NCBI RefSeq assembly: GCF_014646155.1
Contig: NZ_BMMX01000006.1
Coordinates: 124,001-188,000 of the forward strand
Source of the DNA: Mangrovihabitans endophyticus
GTDB taxonomy: Bacteria > Actinomycetota > Actinomycetes > Mycobacteriales > Micromonosporaceae
DNA: 64,000 bases
Reading direction: 5' to 3'
Each line of letters begins with the position of its first letter. Within the stretch, counting starts at the first letter, position 1. Positions 1 through 8,607 of this stretch are shown piece by piece. Position numbers and translations under genes: made by a program. A model generated the notes under the pieces. It ran no database searches. It was not told where the DNA came from and saw only the letters and a list, made by a program, of their open reading frames with translations.

Positions 1-1
1 T

Positions 2-2317
2 GACCGCATCGTGCTGCCCGGCGCGGTCATCGTTGAGTGGGCCGCGCACGCCGCCGATCGCCTGGACCGCGCGATCGCCGAGTTGGTGGTCGAGCGGCCG
101 GTCTTTCTGCCGGAGGACGCGGTGCTGGAGGTACGGCTGGTGGCCGACCCGGCGACGATCGCGGTCTTCAGCGGGAACGACGCGGCGGGCTGGACCCGGC
201 ATGCGAGCGTCACCCTGGAACCGGCCGGTCACCCGGGACCGGAACCGGCTCCGGCGATCGGTGCCGGCGTGGTGGTCGATGTGGTCGAGCACTACCGGCG
301 GCTCGCCGAGCGCGGCTTCCGGTACGGCCCGGCCTTCCGCGCACTGCGCGACGTGCGGCGCGACGACGAGGGCGTCTCGGCGGTGGTCGAGTTGCCGAGC
401 GACGTCGCTCCGGATGGATACGCCGCGCATCCGGTGCTGCTCGACGCGGCCCTGCATGCGGCGTTGATTCTCGTGCCGCAACCGCCCGGCGCGGTCCCGC
501 TGCCGTTCGCCTGGACCGGCGTGACGGTCCGCCGTACCACCGCCACCGAGGTGCACGTCCGGATCGCCCCGCGAGGGCCGTCCGCGCTGTCGATCACCGC
601 CACCGACGCGCGGGGCGCCGAAGTGCTGTCGGTGCGGCGGTTGCTGTTCCGGCCTCTCCCGCTGTCCCAGTTGGACGGCGTCCGCACGCCCCGAGACGTG
701 TTGTTGCGGAGCGGCTGGGTGGCGCTGGGGGAGTCCCCGTCGGCGTCCGTGGTGCGCTGTGGCGTGCTCGGCACCGACCACCTCGGCTTGAGCGGGGCGG
801 TCAAGGAGACTAACGCGTACCCGTCCCTGCGTGACCTGGACGCTGAGGTGCGCAGCGGTGCCGCGGTGCCGGAGACCGTGCTGGTCTGCGGTGGTGAGGG
901 CCTGACCGAGGCGGACGCCGGCCTGCCCGGTGCGGTGCGGTCCGCCGTGGAACGCGCCCTCGTGTTGATGCAGCACTGGATCGACGACGACGCGTGCGCC
1001 CATGCCACCCTGGTGTTCATCACGCGGGGCGCGGTGGCCGCCGAGCCCGGCGCTGATGTCGCGGACATCGCGGCGGCGGCCGTCTGGGCGGCGGTGCGCA
1101 GCGCGCAGCGGGAACATCCGGGCCGGTTCCGCCTGATCGATCTGGACGACGGCCCGGATGCGTCGGCCGGGCTGCGCCGCGCGCTCGGATCCGGCGAACC
1201 GCAGCTCGCCGTGCGTCGCGGGGAGCCGCGCAGGCCCGAACTGGTCCCGGAGCACGGCGGGCCAGCCGGCGCCGCCGGTCTTGATCCGGAGGGGACCGTG
1301 CTGATCACCGGAGGCACCGGTGCGCTCGGCGCGCTGTTCGCCCGTCACCTGGTGCGCACGCACGGGGTGCGGCACGTGCTGCTGCTCAGCCGGCGCGGCC
1401 CGGACGCGCCGGGCGCCACCGAACTGGCCGCGGAGCTGGGCTCGGCCGCCACCATCATGGCGTGCGACGTGGCCGACCGGGCACAGGTGCGCGGGGCGCT
1501 GGCCGGTATCCCGGCGGAGCTGCCGCTCACCGCGGTGGTGCACACCGCGGGCCTGGTGCGGGACAGCATGCTGACGCTGATGACACCGCGCCGGGTGGAC
1601 GCCGTGATGCGTCCGAAGGTGGACGCCGCGGTGCATCTGCACGAGTTGACCGCCGGTCAGCGGCTGTCCGCCTTCGTGCTGTTCTCCTCGGTGATCGGTG
1701 TACTCGGCGGTCCGGGACAGGCGAACTACGCCGCCGCGAACGCCGCGCTGGACGCGTTGGCGTGTCGCCGGGCCGCCGCCGGGTTGCCCGCGCTGGCGCT
1801 GGCGTGGGGTCCGTGGGCCGGCGAAGGCATGGCCGGGGAGTTGTCCATCGCCGACCGGCGGCGCATGGAGCGAGCCGGGTATGCCGAGCTGCCCGTGGCG
1901 AAGGGCCTGGAGTTGTTCGACGCCGCACTGGCCCGGCCGGACGCCACGGTCATGGCGGCCGTCCGGCTCTCCGGTGATGACGGCGCCGCCATCTCGGCGC
2001 TGCTCCCGCGGGCGGTGCCGGAGCAGCGCGGGCAGACCCTCGGGCGGGCGTCGGGCGGATGGTCCGAGCTCTCCGCCGATGAGGTGCTGCAGAGCGTGCT
2101 TGGGCAGGCCGCAGCCGTGCTGGGGCACTCCGGGCCGGAGGCGGTGGATCCCGACGGGGAGTTGTGGGATTCCGGCTTTGACTCGTTGACGGCGCTGGAA
2201 CTCAGTCAGCGGTTGTCCGCCGCTTCCGGCCTGCACCTGCCGCCGACACTGGTCTTCGACCACCCGACTGCCGGGTCCATCGCGCGCCGGCTGGTGGCGA
2301 TGATGGCCTCCGGGTAG
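2..2317 (+). CDS. Type I polyketide synthase, DH-KR-ACP end (5' partial)
   Basis: This is the C-terminal 771 residues of a modular polyketide synthase; the reading frame is open to the left edge. A dehydratase domain fills the first ~220 residues, with YGPAF and the HPVLLDAAL motif that carries the catalytic Asp. The catalytic His of the HxxxGxxxxP motif must lie just outside the window. A ketoreductase follows at ~425-620, with the NADPH loop TGGTGALG, the catalytic Ser in LFSS and Tyr in QANYAAANA. A VRD in place of LDD and the absence of the A-type Trp suggest a B-type KR, giving a D-configured hydroxyl that the DH could remove. An acyl carrier protein (GFDSLTALEL, phosphopantetheine Ser near residue 724) ends the protein. 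There is no thioesterase, so chain release or hand-over happens elsewhere. No enoylreductase is visible in this part. Confidence 0.95.
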   Translation, partial: DRIVLPGAVIVEWAAHAADRLDRAIAELVVERPVFLPEDAVLEVRLVADPATIAVFSGNDAAGWTRHASVTLEPAGHPGPEPAPAIGAGVVVDVVEHYRRLAERGFRYGPAFRALRDVRRDDEGVSAVVELPSDVAPDGYAAHPVLLDAALHAALILVPQPPGAVPLPFAWTGVTVRRTTATEVHVRIAPRGPSALSITATDARGAEVLSVRRLLFRPLPLSQLDGVRTPRDVLLRSGWVALGESPSASVVRCGVLGTDHLGLSGAVKETNAYPSLRDLDAEVRSGAAVPETVLVCGGEGLTEADAGLPGAVRSAVERALVLMQHWIDDDACAHATLVFITRGAVAAEPGADVADIAAAAVWAAVRSAQREHPGRFRLIDLDDGPDASAGLRRALGSGEPQLAVRRGEPRRPELVPEHGGPAGAAGLDPEGTVLITGGTGALGALFARHLVRTHGVRHVLLLSRRGPDAPGATELAAELGSAATIMACDVADRAQVRGALAGIPAELPLTAVVHTAGLVRDSMLTLMTPRRVDAVMRPKVDAAVHLHELTAGQRLSAFVLFSSVIGVLGGPGQANYAAANAALDALACRRAAAGLPALALAWGPWAGEGMAGELSIADRRRMERAGYAELPVAKGLELFDAALARPDATVMAAVRLSGDDGAAISALLPRAVPEQRGQTLGRASGGWSELSADEVLQSVLGQAAAVLGHSGPEAVDPDGELWDSGFDSLTALELSQRLSAASGLHLPPTLVFDHPTAGSIARRLVAMMASG

Positions 2318-2330
2318 GGGCCCGCCGCGC

Positions 2331-3269
2331 TCAGGGGCAGTGCACGACCTGCCCGGCGTAGGAGAGCCCGCCGCCGAAACCGAACAGCAGGATCGGTGCG
2401 CCGGAGGGCACCTCGCGCCGCATGACCAGCTTGGACAGCGCGATCGGGATGCTCGCCGCGGAGGTGTTCCCGGAATCGATCACGTCGCGGGCGATGACCG
2501 CGTTGGTGGCTCCGATGCGCCGGGCCAGCGGTTCGATGATGCGCAGGTTCGCCTGGTGCGGAACGACGGCGGCCAGGTCCTCGGGGCGCACGCCGGCCTT
2601 CTCGCAGACGCTGCGCGCGATCGCGGGCAGCGCGTGGGTGGCCCAGCGGAAGACGCTCTGCCCCTCCTGCTCGAACTTGGCGTCGCGGCCCTCGATGCGC
2701 ACCACCTGCGACATCTCCGGCACCGATCCCCACACCACCGGCCCGACGTGCTCCGCCTCGTCGGCCACCAGGACCATGGCGCCGGCGCCGTCGCCGATCA
2801 GCACGCAGGTGCTGCGGTCGGTCCAGTCGGTGAAGTCGGAGAGGCGCTCGACGCCGATGATCAGGGCACGGGTCGCCGCGCCGGTCTTGATCGCCTGGTC
2901 CGCGCTGGCCAGCGCGTGCGTGAAGCCGGAGCAGGCGACGTTGAGGTCCAGCGCGGCCGGTGCGGCCATTTCGAGACGTCGGGCGACGCGGGCGGCGATG
3001 TTCGGCGAGCGGTCGAACGCGGTGCAGGTTGCCACGATGACGTAATCGATGTCGGCGGCCTCGACGCCGCTCTCCGCCAGCGCCTTGCGGGCGGCGTGCG
3101 CGGCCATCTCGTCGAGGCTCTCGTCGGGTGCCGCGATGTGCCGGGTCTTGATGCCGACACGGCTGCGGATCCACTCGTCGTTGGTGTCGACCATGCCCGC
3201 GAGATCGTCATTGGTCAGCACGCGGGACGGCTGATAGTGGCCGAGCGAGACGATGCGGGAACCGGCCAT
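2331..3269 (-). CDS. fabH: Beta-ketoacyl-ACP synthase III (FabH-like)
   Basis: A 312-residue ketosynthase III that condenses an acyl-CoA starter with malonyl-ACP, or transfers acyl groups in secondary metabolism. The Cys-His-Asn triad is visible in NVACSGFTHAL, PHQANLRI and SGNTSAASIP, and the C-terminal glycine-rich GFGGGLSYAG is typical. The chosen ATG has a GAGGAG ribosome binding site 6-8 nt upstream; an upstream in-frame extension lacks one. The gene converges on the PKS with a 13-nt gap, so it is not in its operon. It could be the housekeeping fabH, but fabD, acpP and fabF are not beside it, which fits a pathway-specific starter or acyltransfer enzyme. That pathway role is inference. 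Confidence 0.9.
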   Translation of the reverse strand: MAGSRIVSLGHYQPSRVLTNDDLAGMVDTNDEWIRSRVGIKTRHIAAPDESLDEMAAHAARKALAESGVEAADIDYVIVATCTAFDRSPNIAARVARRLEMAAPAALDLNVACSGFTHALASADQAIKTGAATRALIIGVERLSDFTDWTDRSTCVLIGDGAGAMVLVADEAEHVGPVVWGSVPEMSQVVRIEGRDAKFEQEGQSVFRWATHALPAIARSVCEKAGVRPEDLAAVVPHQANLRIIEPLARRIGATNAVIARDVIDSGNTSAASIPIALSKLVMRREVPSGAPILLFGFGGGLSYAGQVVHCP

Positions 3270-3302
3270 GGAGAATCTCCTCGGGAGGTGCTGCCGCGAC
3301 AT

Positions 3303-3332
3303 TTGACAAAACCGTCAACATTGACAAAACCG
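3303..3332. promoter_or_regulatory. Repeated TTGACAAAACCG element upstream of the KAS III gene
   Basis: Two exact copies of TTGACAAAACCG occur at 3303-3314 and 3321-3332 with an 18-nt period. GTCAA between them also forms an inverted repeat with either TTGAC. The pair lies 34-63 nt upstream of the fabH-like start, in the position of a promoter or operator. TTGACA/TTGACG also resembles a -35 box on either strand. The binding protein is unknown. Confidence 0.5.
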
Positions 3333-3395
3333 CTGCGCTACACGTGCATTTCTGAACCTACTGGGCGCGGTGCGACCACCGCAAGCGCCGTCCAG

Positions 3396-3713
3396 TCATG
3401 CGGACAGCTTGATCACTTCAAGCACCCCGCTGAGTACCAGCAGCCGATGAATCCCGGCCGGGGGCCGCGCCAGCGCGAAGGCGATGTCCGCTTCGCGGGC
3501 CCGCTGAAAGCCGAAGACGATCGCACCCAGTCCGGTGGAGTCGATGAAGGTGAGGTCGGCCAGGTCCACCACCACCGAGGCGGGCCGGCTCCGGATCGCC
3601 TCCGCCAGCGCCATCCGCACCTCGTCGACGGTGAGCACATCGACTTCGCCGTGCAGGCGCACCGTGACGGTGCCGTCGTCGCGGTCCAGACTCGTCGCGG
3701 GTTGCTCGGTCAC
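3396..3713 (-). CDS. STAS-domain anti-sigma factor antagonist
   Basis: A 105-residue single STAS domain of the SpoIIAA/RsbV type. The segment FIDSTGLGAIV contains the Ser that anti-sigma kinases phosphorylate. Such proteins bind an anti-sigma factor when unphosphorylated and so free a sigma factor. The GTG start is preferred because GGAAGG sits 5 nt upstream; a TTG seven codons earlier lacks a site. No cognate RsbW-like kinase is adjacent, but a GAF/PP2C phosphatase at 13044-14828 could act in the same kind of partner switch. The gene is divergent from the FxsT-like gene. Confidence 0.88.
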   Translation of the reverse strand: MTEQPATSLDRDDGTVTVRLHGEVDVLTVDEVRMALAEAIRSRPASVVVDLADLTFIDSTGLGAIVFGFQRAREADIAFALARPPAGIHRLLVLSGVLEVIKLSA

Positions 3714-3817
3714 AGTGGCCTTCCGTCGAGGCAATCTTCCGTAGTGGCGATGATTCCACGTACGGTAATCGGCAGCACACGACTGTACGGTGCCTTGTCA
3801 CGAGTGGGGAGGTCGGC

Positions 3818-6235
3818 GTGCCGATCCGAGGTGGGCTGCCGCCGCGAAACGCGCACTTCGTCGGGCGGGAGCTCCTGCTGGCCCGGACGCGAGAGCTTCT
3901 CGGCAACGGCCCCGTGGTCCTCCTTCCCCCGACCGACCACCAGCTCGGCGGAACCGGACGTACCCAACTGGCCGTCGAGTATGCCTACCGGTACGCGGAG
4001 ACGTACGACCTGGTGTGGTGGATCCCCGCGGAACAGACGGTGGGGACCCGGGCCGCGTTGGTGGGCCTGGCCCAGGTGCTCGGGCTGCCGGAGGCGCGCG
4101 ACATCAACCGCACGCTCGGCGCGGTGCGGGATGCGCTGAGCCGCGGCGAGCCGTACCGCAATTGGCTGGTCGTCTTCGAGAACGCGAACCGTCCCGAGGA
4201 CATCCGGCCCTACCTGCCCAGCGGGGCCGGCCACGTGCTGGTGACCTCGCGCAACCCGCGCTGGACCGCGGAGACCGCGCAGGTCGTCCCGGTGCCGGTG
4301 TTCGACCGCGCGGACAGTGTGGACTTCCTGCGCCGCCGCGCCGGTGATCTTCCGATGGCCGACGCCGATCGGATGGCCGACCGGTTGGGCGACGCCCCGA
4401 TGGCGCTGGCCCAGGCCGCCGCGGTGCGCGCGGCTGCTGGATGGACGGTCGACCGATACCTGCACCGGTACGACGAACGCGCCGCCGAGCTGTCCTTCCC
4501 GACGCCGGTACGCACCGCGTGGAGCCTGGCCATGGATGGGTTGCGCGCGGCCTCGCCGTCCGCGGCCGAGCTGCTGGAACTGTGTGCCTTCCTGGGCAGT
4601 GCCGCGGTGTCCTGGCAGTTGTTATGGGCGGCACGCCATCTCGACCTGCCCGCCGGGCTCGCCACCACCGTGCGGGTCGAGCGTCGGCTGAAGGCGGCGA
4701 TGCGTCTGATCCACCGTTTCGGCCTGGCCGATCTGGACCCGCCGGGCGAGCGGCTGACCGTCCACCCGCTGGTCCGCGGCATGCTCAGTCAGCAGCTCAG
4801 CAGTGACCGCCACGGCACTCAGATGGACGCGGTGCGGCGGATGCTGGCCGCCGCGGACCCCGGCGACCCGGATGCGCCGACGAGCTGGTCGCGGTACGCC
4901 GAGCTGGTCCCGCACCTGGTGCACTCGGACGTGCTCGGCGGCGAGTCCGAGGAGATCCGCCAGTTCGTCATCAACTGCATCCGCCAGCTTTACGCGTGGG
5001 GCGACTACGACAGCAGCCGTGACCTGGCCGGGCAGGCGGCGGGACGGTGGCGCGAGGAGACGGGGGAGTCCGACGAGCTGACCCTGCTCGCGTCCTTCCA
5101 CCTGGGCAACGCGCTGCGTGCGGTGGGCCGCATCGCCGACGCCCGGTCGCTCAACGCGCGGACCCTGCGCGCGCAGCGCGACGCGTTGGGCAGCGATGAC
5201 GAGACGACCCTGGCCACCGCCAACAGCGTCGGCGCCGACCTGCGCATGCAGGGTCACTTCGGCCAGGCTCGGCAGCTCGACGCGGACAACCTGGTGCGTT
5301 ACCGGCGGCTGTTCGGTGAGAGCTTCCCCACCGCGTTGCGCTGCGCCAACAACCTGGCGGCCGACCTGCGCCTGCTGGGTGACTTCCGGGGTGCGCGGGC
5401 GATCGACGAGCAGGTGTTGCGGCATCGCCAGGCGGTGCTGGTGGACGGGCATCCGGAGACCCTGTCGTCGCGCGGTGCGCTGGCCCTGGACCTGTTCGGC
5501 ACCGGGGACTACGCGGGCGCTGCGGCCATGCTCGGCGGGGACCGGCCGCTCGGCCCGGACCATCCGATGGCGTTGCTCGCCGACCGGTACGCGGCGATGA
5601 TCGCCCGCCGTCGCGGCGACCCTCGGGCACGGGACATGGCCGAGGTGAACGTGGAGCGGTTCCGGCAGAAGTTCGGCGACCTGCACGTCGAGACGCTCGG
5701 GGCGGTGGTCTCGCTGGCCAACTGCGCCCGGGTGGCCGGCGACCTGGACGCCGCGCATCGGCTCCTGGAGCGCGCCGTCGCCCGCTATCACGCGGTGCTC
5801 GGCGACGCCCATCCGTTCACCCTGGGCGCGGTGTGCGACCTGGCGACGGTGGTGCGGTTGTCCGGGCGTGCGACGGAGGCGCGGACCATCGACGAGGAGG
5901 CGCTCGGCGGCCTGCGGCGCAGTGTGGGCCCGGACCACCCGTTCTCCCTGGCCTGCGCCAACGGGTTGGCCGCCGACATGCGGCGCACCGGCGAGGCGCA
6001 GCCGGCGAAGGAGATCGCCGAGGACACCCTGGCGCGCAGCCGCGCGGTGCGCGGCGCCGACCACCCCGACACGGCGGCCTGCGCGTGGAACCTCGCCCTG
6101 GACGACGCCGACGAGACGGCGCAGCAGCAGGCTCGGGTGGCGCTGGTCAAGGCGTACGGCGACGGTCACCCGGTGCTCGACGCGGCGGATGCGGGGGAGC
6201 GGCTGGAGACCGACATCGATCTGCCCGCTCTGTAG
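3818..6235 (+). CDS. fxsT: FxsT-like NB-ARC/tetratricopeptide repeat protein
   Basis: An 805-residue protein matching the FxSxx-COOH-system TPR family. It starts with PPRNAHFVGRE, followed by an NB-ARC-type NTPase (~residues 14-330, including YDLVWWIPAEQ) and kinesin-light-chain-like TPRs (~400-790) with repeated AxxLGxDHPxTL-like units. In the family the protein accompanies the FxsA precursor and its modifying enzyme; its exact role is not established. The Walker A site is altered: residues 41-50 read HQLGGTGRTQ, with Arg48 where the catalytic Lys is expected and Gln42 where Gly is expected. ATP hydrolysis may therefore be weak or lost. The gene converges on the HExxH gene, 13 nt from its stop. 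A regulatory STAND-type reading is an alternative. Confidence 0.8.
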   Translation: MPIRGGLPPRNAHFVGRELLLARTRELLGNGPVVLLPPTDHQLGGTGRTQLAVEYAYRYAETYDLVWWIPAEQTVGTRAALVGLAQVLGLPEARDINRTLGAVRDALSRGEPYRNWLVVFENANRPEDIRPYLPSGAGHVLVTSRNPRWTAETAQVVPVPVFDRADSVDFLRRRAGDLPMADADRMADRLGDAPMALAQAAAVRAAAGWTVDRYLHRYDERAAELSFPTPVRTAWSLAMDGLRAASPSAAELLELCAFLGSAAVSWQLLWAARHLDLPAGLATTVRVERRLKAAMRLIHRFGLADLDPPGERLTVHPLVRGMLSQQLSSDRHGTQMDAVRRMLAAADPGDPDAPTSWSRYAELVPHLVHSDVLGGESEEIRQFVINCIRQLYAWGDYDSSRDLAGQAAGRWREETGESDELTLLASFHLGNALRAVGRIADARSLNARTLRAQRDALGSDDETTLATANSVGADLRMQGHFGQARQLDADNLVRYRRLFGESFPTALRCANNLAADLRLLGDFRGARAIDEQVLRHRQAVLVDGHPETLSSRGALALDLFGTGDYAGAAAMLGGDRPLGPDHPMALLADRYAAMIARRRGDPRARDMAEVNVERFRQKFGDLHVETLGAVVSLANCARVAGDLDAAHRLLERAVARYHAVLGDAHPFTLGAVCDLATVVRLSGRATEARTIDEEALGGLRRSVGPDHPFSLACANGLAADMRRTGEAQPAKEIAEDTLARSRAVRGADHPDTAACAWNLALDDADETAQQQARVALVKAYGDGHPVLDAADAGERLETDIDLPAL

Positions 6236-6248
6236 GTCGCGAGCCGGC

Positions 6249-7706
6249 TCAGCCGGCCAGCCAGGCCGCGAACGCTCGCGGGTCGAGCCGCGGCTCGGCC
6301 GTTTCCCGGTACGCCGCCGCGACGATCTCGACACGGTCCGTGAGCAGCGGGTCCGAGGTGGTCAGCGCCAGTCCGGTCCATGCCTCGTGGTCCGTGGCAT
6401 CGGCGCGGATCCGGTCGGCGAATGCCACGGCGGCCGCGTCGAGGTCACCGGCCAGATAGGCACGTTCGCCGGGTGGCATGGTCGCCTCGTCCGTGGCCGA
6501 TCCGGGCGTGCGCAGGGACCGATGGACCAGGTCCAGGCGGGTGCTGTGGTCGAGGACCCGTCCGCGGCCGGTCGTCAGTCCCGCTTCGGGCATCGCGGGC
6601 GCGGGTGCGGCGTGCCGCCACGCTGCGGCCAGCGCATGGGCGTCGCCGGGGTGCACCGCCAGGTTCCGCAGTCGCCAGCGCAGCCGGTGATCGAGGTTGG
6701 CCTCGGCGGCGAGGCGTGCGATCGGCGGGGGGACGGTGTCCGCGCGCCACCCGTCCGCCTCGTCCCGCAGCGCCCCGACGAAACGAGCGCCGGCCGTGGT
6801 CAAAACCCCGGAGTCGAGCATCTCGGCAGCCGAGCCGGCCACCGCGTCGCGCCACCGGGCGAACTCGAAGGCGGCCACGGCGTCGTCGTCGGCGTGGCGG
6901 AACTCGGTGCGCCAGAAGCGGGTCAGCGCCAGGTACGCGTACGTGCCGTGCAGGATGCCGGAGGCCGGCCGGGGGTCGGCCCGCCACGGCGAATATCCCC
7001 GCGCATCCGGCGTGCGGTGCAGGTCGAAGAGGTATTGCACGGCATTGAGCACGTTGTGCTGTGCCTCGTGGACCAGCGCCACCGCCAGTGACCGGCCGTC
7101 GGCGGGCGTGGACAGCGCCACCGCGCCGAAGGCGTCCGCCGAGGTGGCGCTGATCCCGCGGACCGACGAGTCCGGCAGCACCGGGATGATCCAGCCGAGC
7201 ATGCCGGCGATCGTCTCGGCATCGGTGCGGTGCCGGTCCACCAGCACCGGCCAGGCGTCCGACAGGCACGCCTGCCAGTGGGCCAGCTCACCGTCGGTGA
7301 GCCGGTCGGCGGGGCGCAGGCCGAGTCGTGCGCGCAACGGGCTGGTGTCCTCGATGCGCAAAGTGGCGGTCAACCCGCGGTGGCTGGCCGTGATGGTGCG
7401 CCGGGGGGCCTCCGCGAGCCGTCCACCGAGGTATCCGGGCGACTCGGGGGCGCGCCCGGCGCGCAGCGCGGCCAGCGTGGTGGTGGCCCACAGCCCGGTC
7501 ATCGGGTCGGTGAGAACGGCCGCGTGCTGCTCGGTCTGCGTGTCCGGACCCGTCGCGACCAGGCTCGGGTCGATCCGGGCGATGCGGCTGAGCAGGAGCA
7601 GATGCTTGCCGAGCTGGGCGCGTCGCAACTCGGCGTGGACCGGCGCGGAGGACCGCCCGGCGCCGAGCGCCGCGAACGCGGCATCGGTCAGCGTGTGGGG
7701 GTGCAC
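6249..7706 (-). CDS. Stand-alone HExxH putative peptide-modifying enzyme of the FxSxx system
   Basis: A 485-residue protein with HEAQH at residues 213-217 and a downstream GILHGTYAYLAL (His253) preceded by YSPWRADPRP. This pattern is typical of the HExxH half of FxsB-type proteins. In NCBI nomenclature such domains are called aKG-HExxH-type peptide beta-hydroxylases, meaning iron/2-oxoglutarate enzymes acting on ribosomal peptides; I state this from memory. In FxsB the domain is fused behind a radical SAM/SPASM domain, and no radical SAM CxxxCxxC motif exists here. The GTG start lies 4 nt past the stop of the precursor gene, so the two are almost certainly co-transcribed and the precursor is the likely substrate. 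No strong ribosome binding site is seen, which fits translational coupling. Confidence 0.72.
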   Translation of the reverse strand: MHPHTLTDAAFAALGAGRSSAPVHAELRRAQLGKHLLLLSRIARIDPSLVATGPDTQTEQHAAVLTDPMTGLWATTTLAALRAGRAPESPGYLGGRLAEAPRRTITASHRGLTATLRIEDTSPLRARLGLRPADRLTDGELAHWQACLSDAWPVLVDRHRTDAETIAGMLGWIIPVLPDSSVRGISATSADAFGAVALSTPADGRSLAVALVHEAQHNVLNAVQYLFDLHRTPDARGYSPWRADPRPASGILHGTYAYLALTRFWRTEFRHADDDAVAAFEFARWRDAVAGSAAEMLDSGVLTTAGARFVGALRDEADGWRADTVPPPIARLAAEANLDHRLRWRLRNLAVHPGDAHALAAAWRHAAPAPAMPEAGLTTGRGRVLDHSTRLDLVHRSLRTPGSATDEATMPPGERAYLAGDLDAAAVAFADRIRADATDHEAWTGLALTTSDPLLTDRVEIVAAAYRETAEPRLDPRAFAAWLAG

Positions 7707-7710
7707 CGGC

Positions 7711-7911
7711 TCACAACGCCGAGTTGAAGCCGGCCACCGGCTCGACTGGCCGGTCGAGGTCGGCCAGGAGGCGGCGCAGCGCGACCCCCAGGGCGGAGTC
7801 GTCTTCCGGTGCGATCCGGGCGAGCTCCGCCAGGGACATCCCGGAAACGTCCACCATTGCCGACCGCCAGGGCGGTGCGTCCTCGATGGTGCTGCCGTCG
7901 TCCACGAACAC
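7711..7911 (-). CDS. fxsA: FxSxx-COOH RiPP precursor (FxsA-like), C-terminus FNSAL
   Basis: A ~66-residue peptide ending in FNSAL at the stop codon, which is exactly the F-x-S-x-x-COOH signature. The upstream part (MVDVSGMSLAELARI, then VALRRLLADL) has the IDVSGxSLxEL and ALRRxLADxD pattern of FxsA leaders. In the family the C-terminal Phe and Ser region is modified to a cyclophane by a radical SAM enzyme; here the adjacent enzyme is a HExxH protein. The GTG start at 7911 follows a G-rich stretch; GTG at 7905 or the internal ATG of MVDVS are alternatives. The gene precedes the HExxH gene by 4 nt on the same strand. Confidence 0.72.
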   Translation of the reverse strand: MFVDDGSTIEDAPPWRSAMVDVSGMSLAELARIAPEDDSALGVALRRLLADLDRPVEPVAGFNSAL

Positions 7912-8082
7912 CTGTCCCCCACTGCTTGCCGATGTGCAACCGATCAATGTATTGCCGCAAGGTTACGGTGCGGTCGCCAGAGCGAGTGACGTGTCGGCTT
8001 TCACGGAGGGTGAGGTCGACCACGTCCGCGGACCGTGATGTCATTACGCCATCACCGCGAAGCAGGCAACGGAGGACAAACT

Positions 8083-8559
8083 GTGTCCGGTCACGAGTGG
8101 GATGACGCCCCGGAGCAGGATCAGGGGCGGACGGAGGCGGCTGCCGCGCTGGCCGACCGCGTCGCCGCCTTGGTCTCCACGGCGTCCGGTGCGGACGGGG
8201 CGATCCGGGTGACCGTCGTCGGCTCGGGCAGCCTGGCCGGCCTGGAACTGGACGACAGCGTGCACCGGCTGCCCGGCGCCGATCTGGCGGCGGCGATTCT
8301 GCACACCGTGCGGCGCGCGCAGGCCGGGCTCGCCGAGCGGGCCGCCGCGGCGGTCGAGGAGACCGTCGGCGCCGAGTCGGCCACCGGCAAGGCGGTGCTG
8401 GACAGCTTCGCGCAGCGTTTTCCCGCGGAGCCGGACGGCCCGGCGGCCGGCATCCTGCCGCCCCCGCCGCCGTTCCCGACCTTCCAGAGCCGCCCGTCGC
8501 TGCCGCATCAGGCGCCGGGCGTGGGTTACGAGAGCGGGCGGGACAGTCGGGCCCGCTGA
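8083..8559 (+). CDS. YbaB/EbfC-family protein with proline-rich tail
   Basis: A 158-residue acidic protein. Residues ~15-115 fit the YbaB/EbfC fold: a helix, an antiparallel hairpin (AIRVTVVGSGSLAGLELDD) and a long helix (AAAILHTVRRAQAGLAERAAAAVEETVG). The C-terminus is proline-rich (ILPPPPPFPTF). Classical YbaB binds DNA, but actinobacterial paralogues are frequently encoded with T7SS WXG100/EspC-like proteins, as at 19054-19452 here. The GTG start has GGAGG 7 nt upstream. The next gene follows 48 nt downstream on the same strand. Confidence 0.7.
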   Translation: MSGHEWDDAPEQDQGRTEAAAALADRVAALVSTASGADGAIRVTVVGSGSLAGLELDDSVHRLPGADLAAAILHTVRRAQAGLAERAAAAVEETVGAESATGKAVLDSFAQRFPAEPDGPAAGILPPPPPFPTFQSRPSLPHQAPGVGYESGRDSRAR

Positions 8560-8607
8560 TCGTCGTCTATCTTCGGATGATTGGTTTGGCGAAGGGGCTC
8601 AGAACAC

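Noticed and set aside
4622..6334. Long open frame on the minus strand opposite the FxsT-like gene (570 codons)
   Set aside because: It mirrors the GC-rich codon pattern of the plus-strand gene, has no family resemblance, and the plus strand has clear NB-ARC and TPR motifs.
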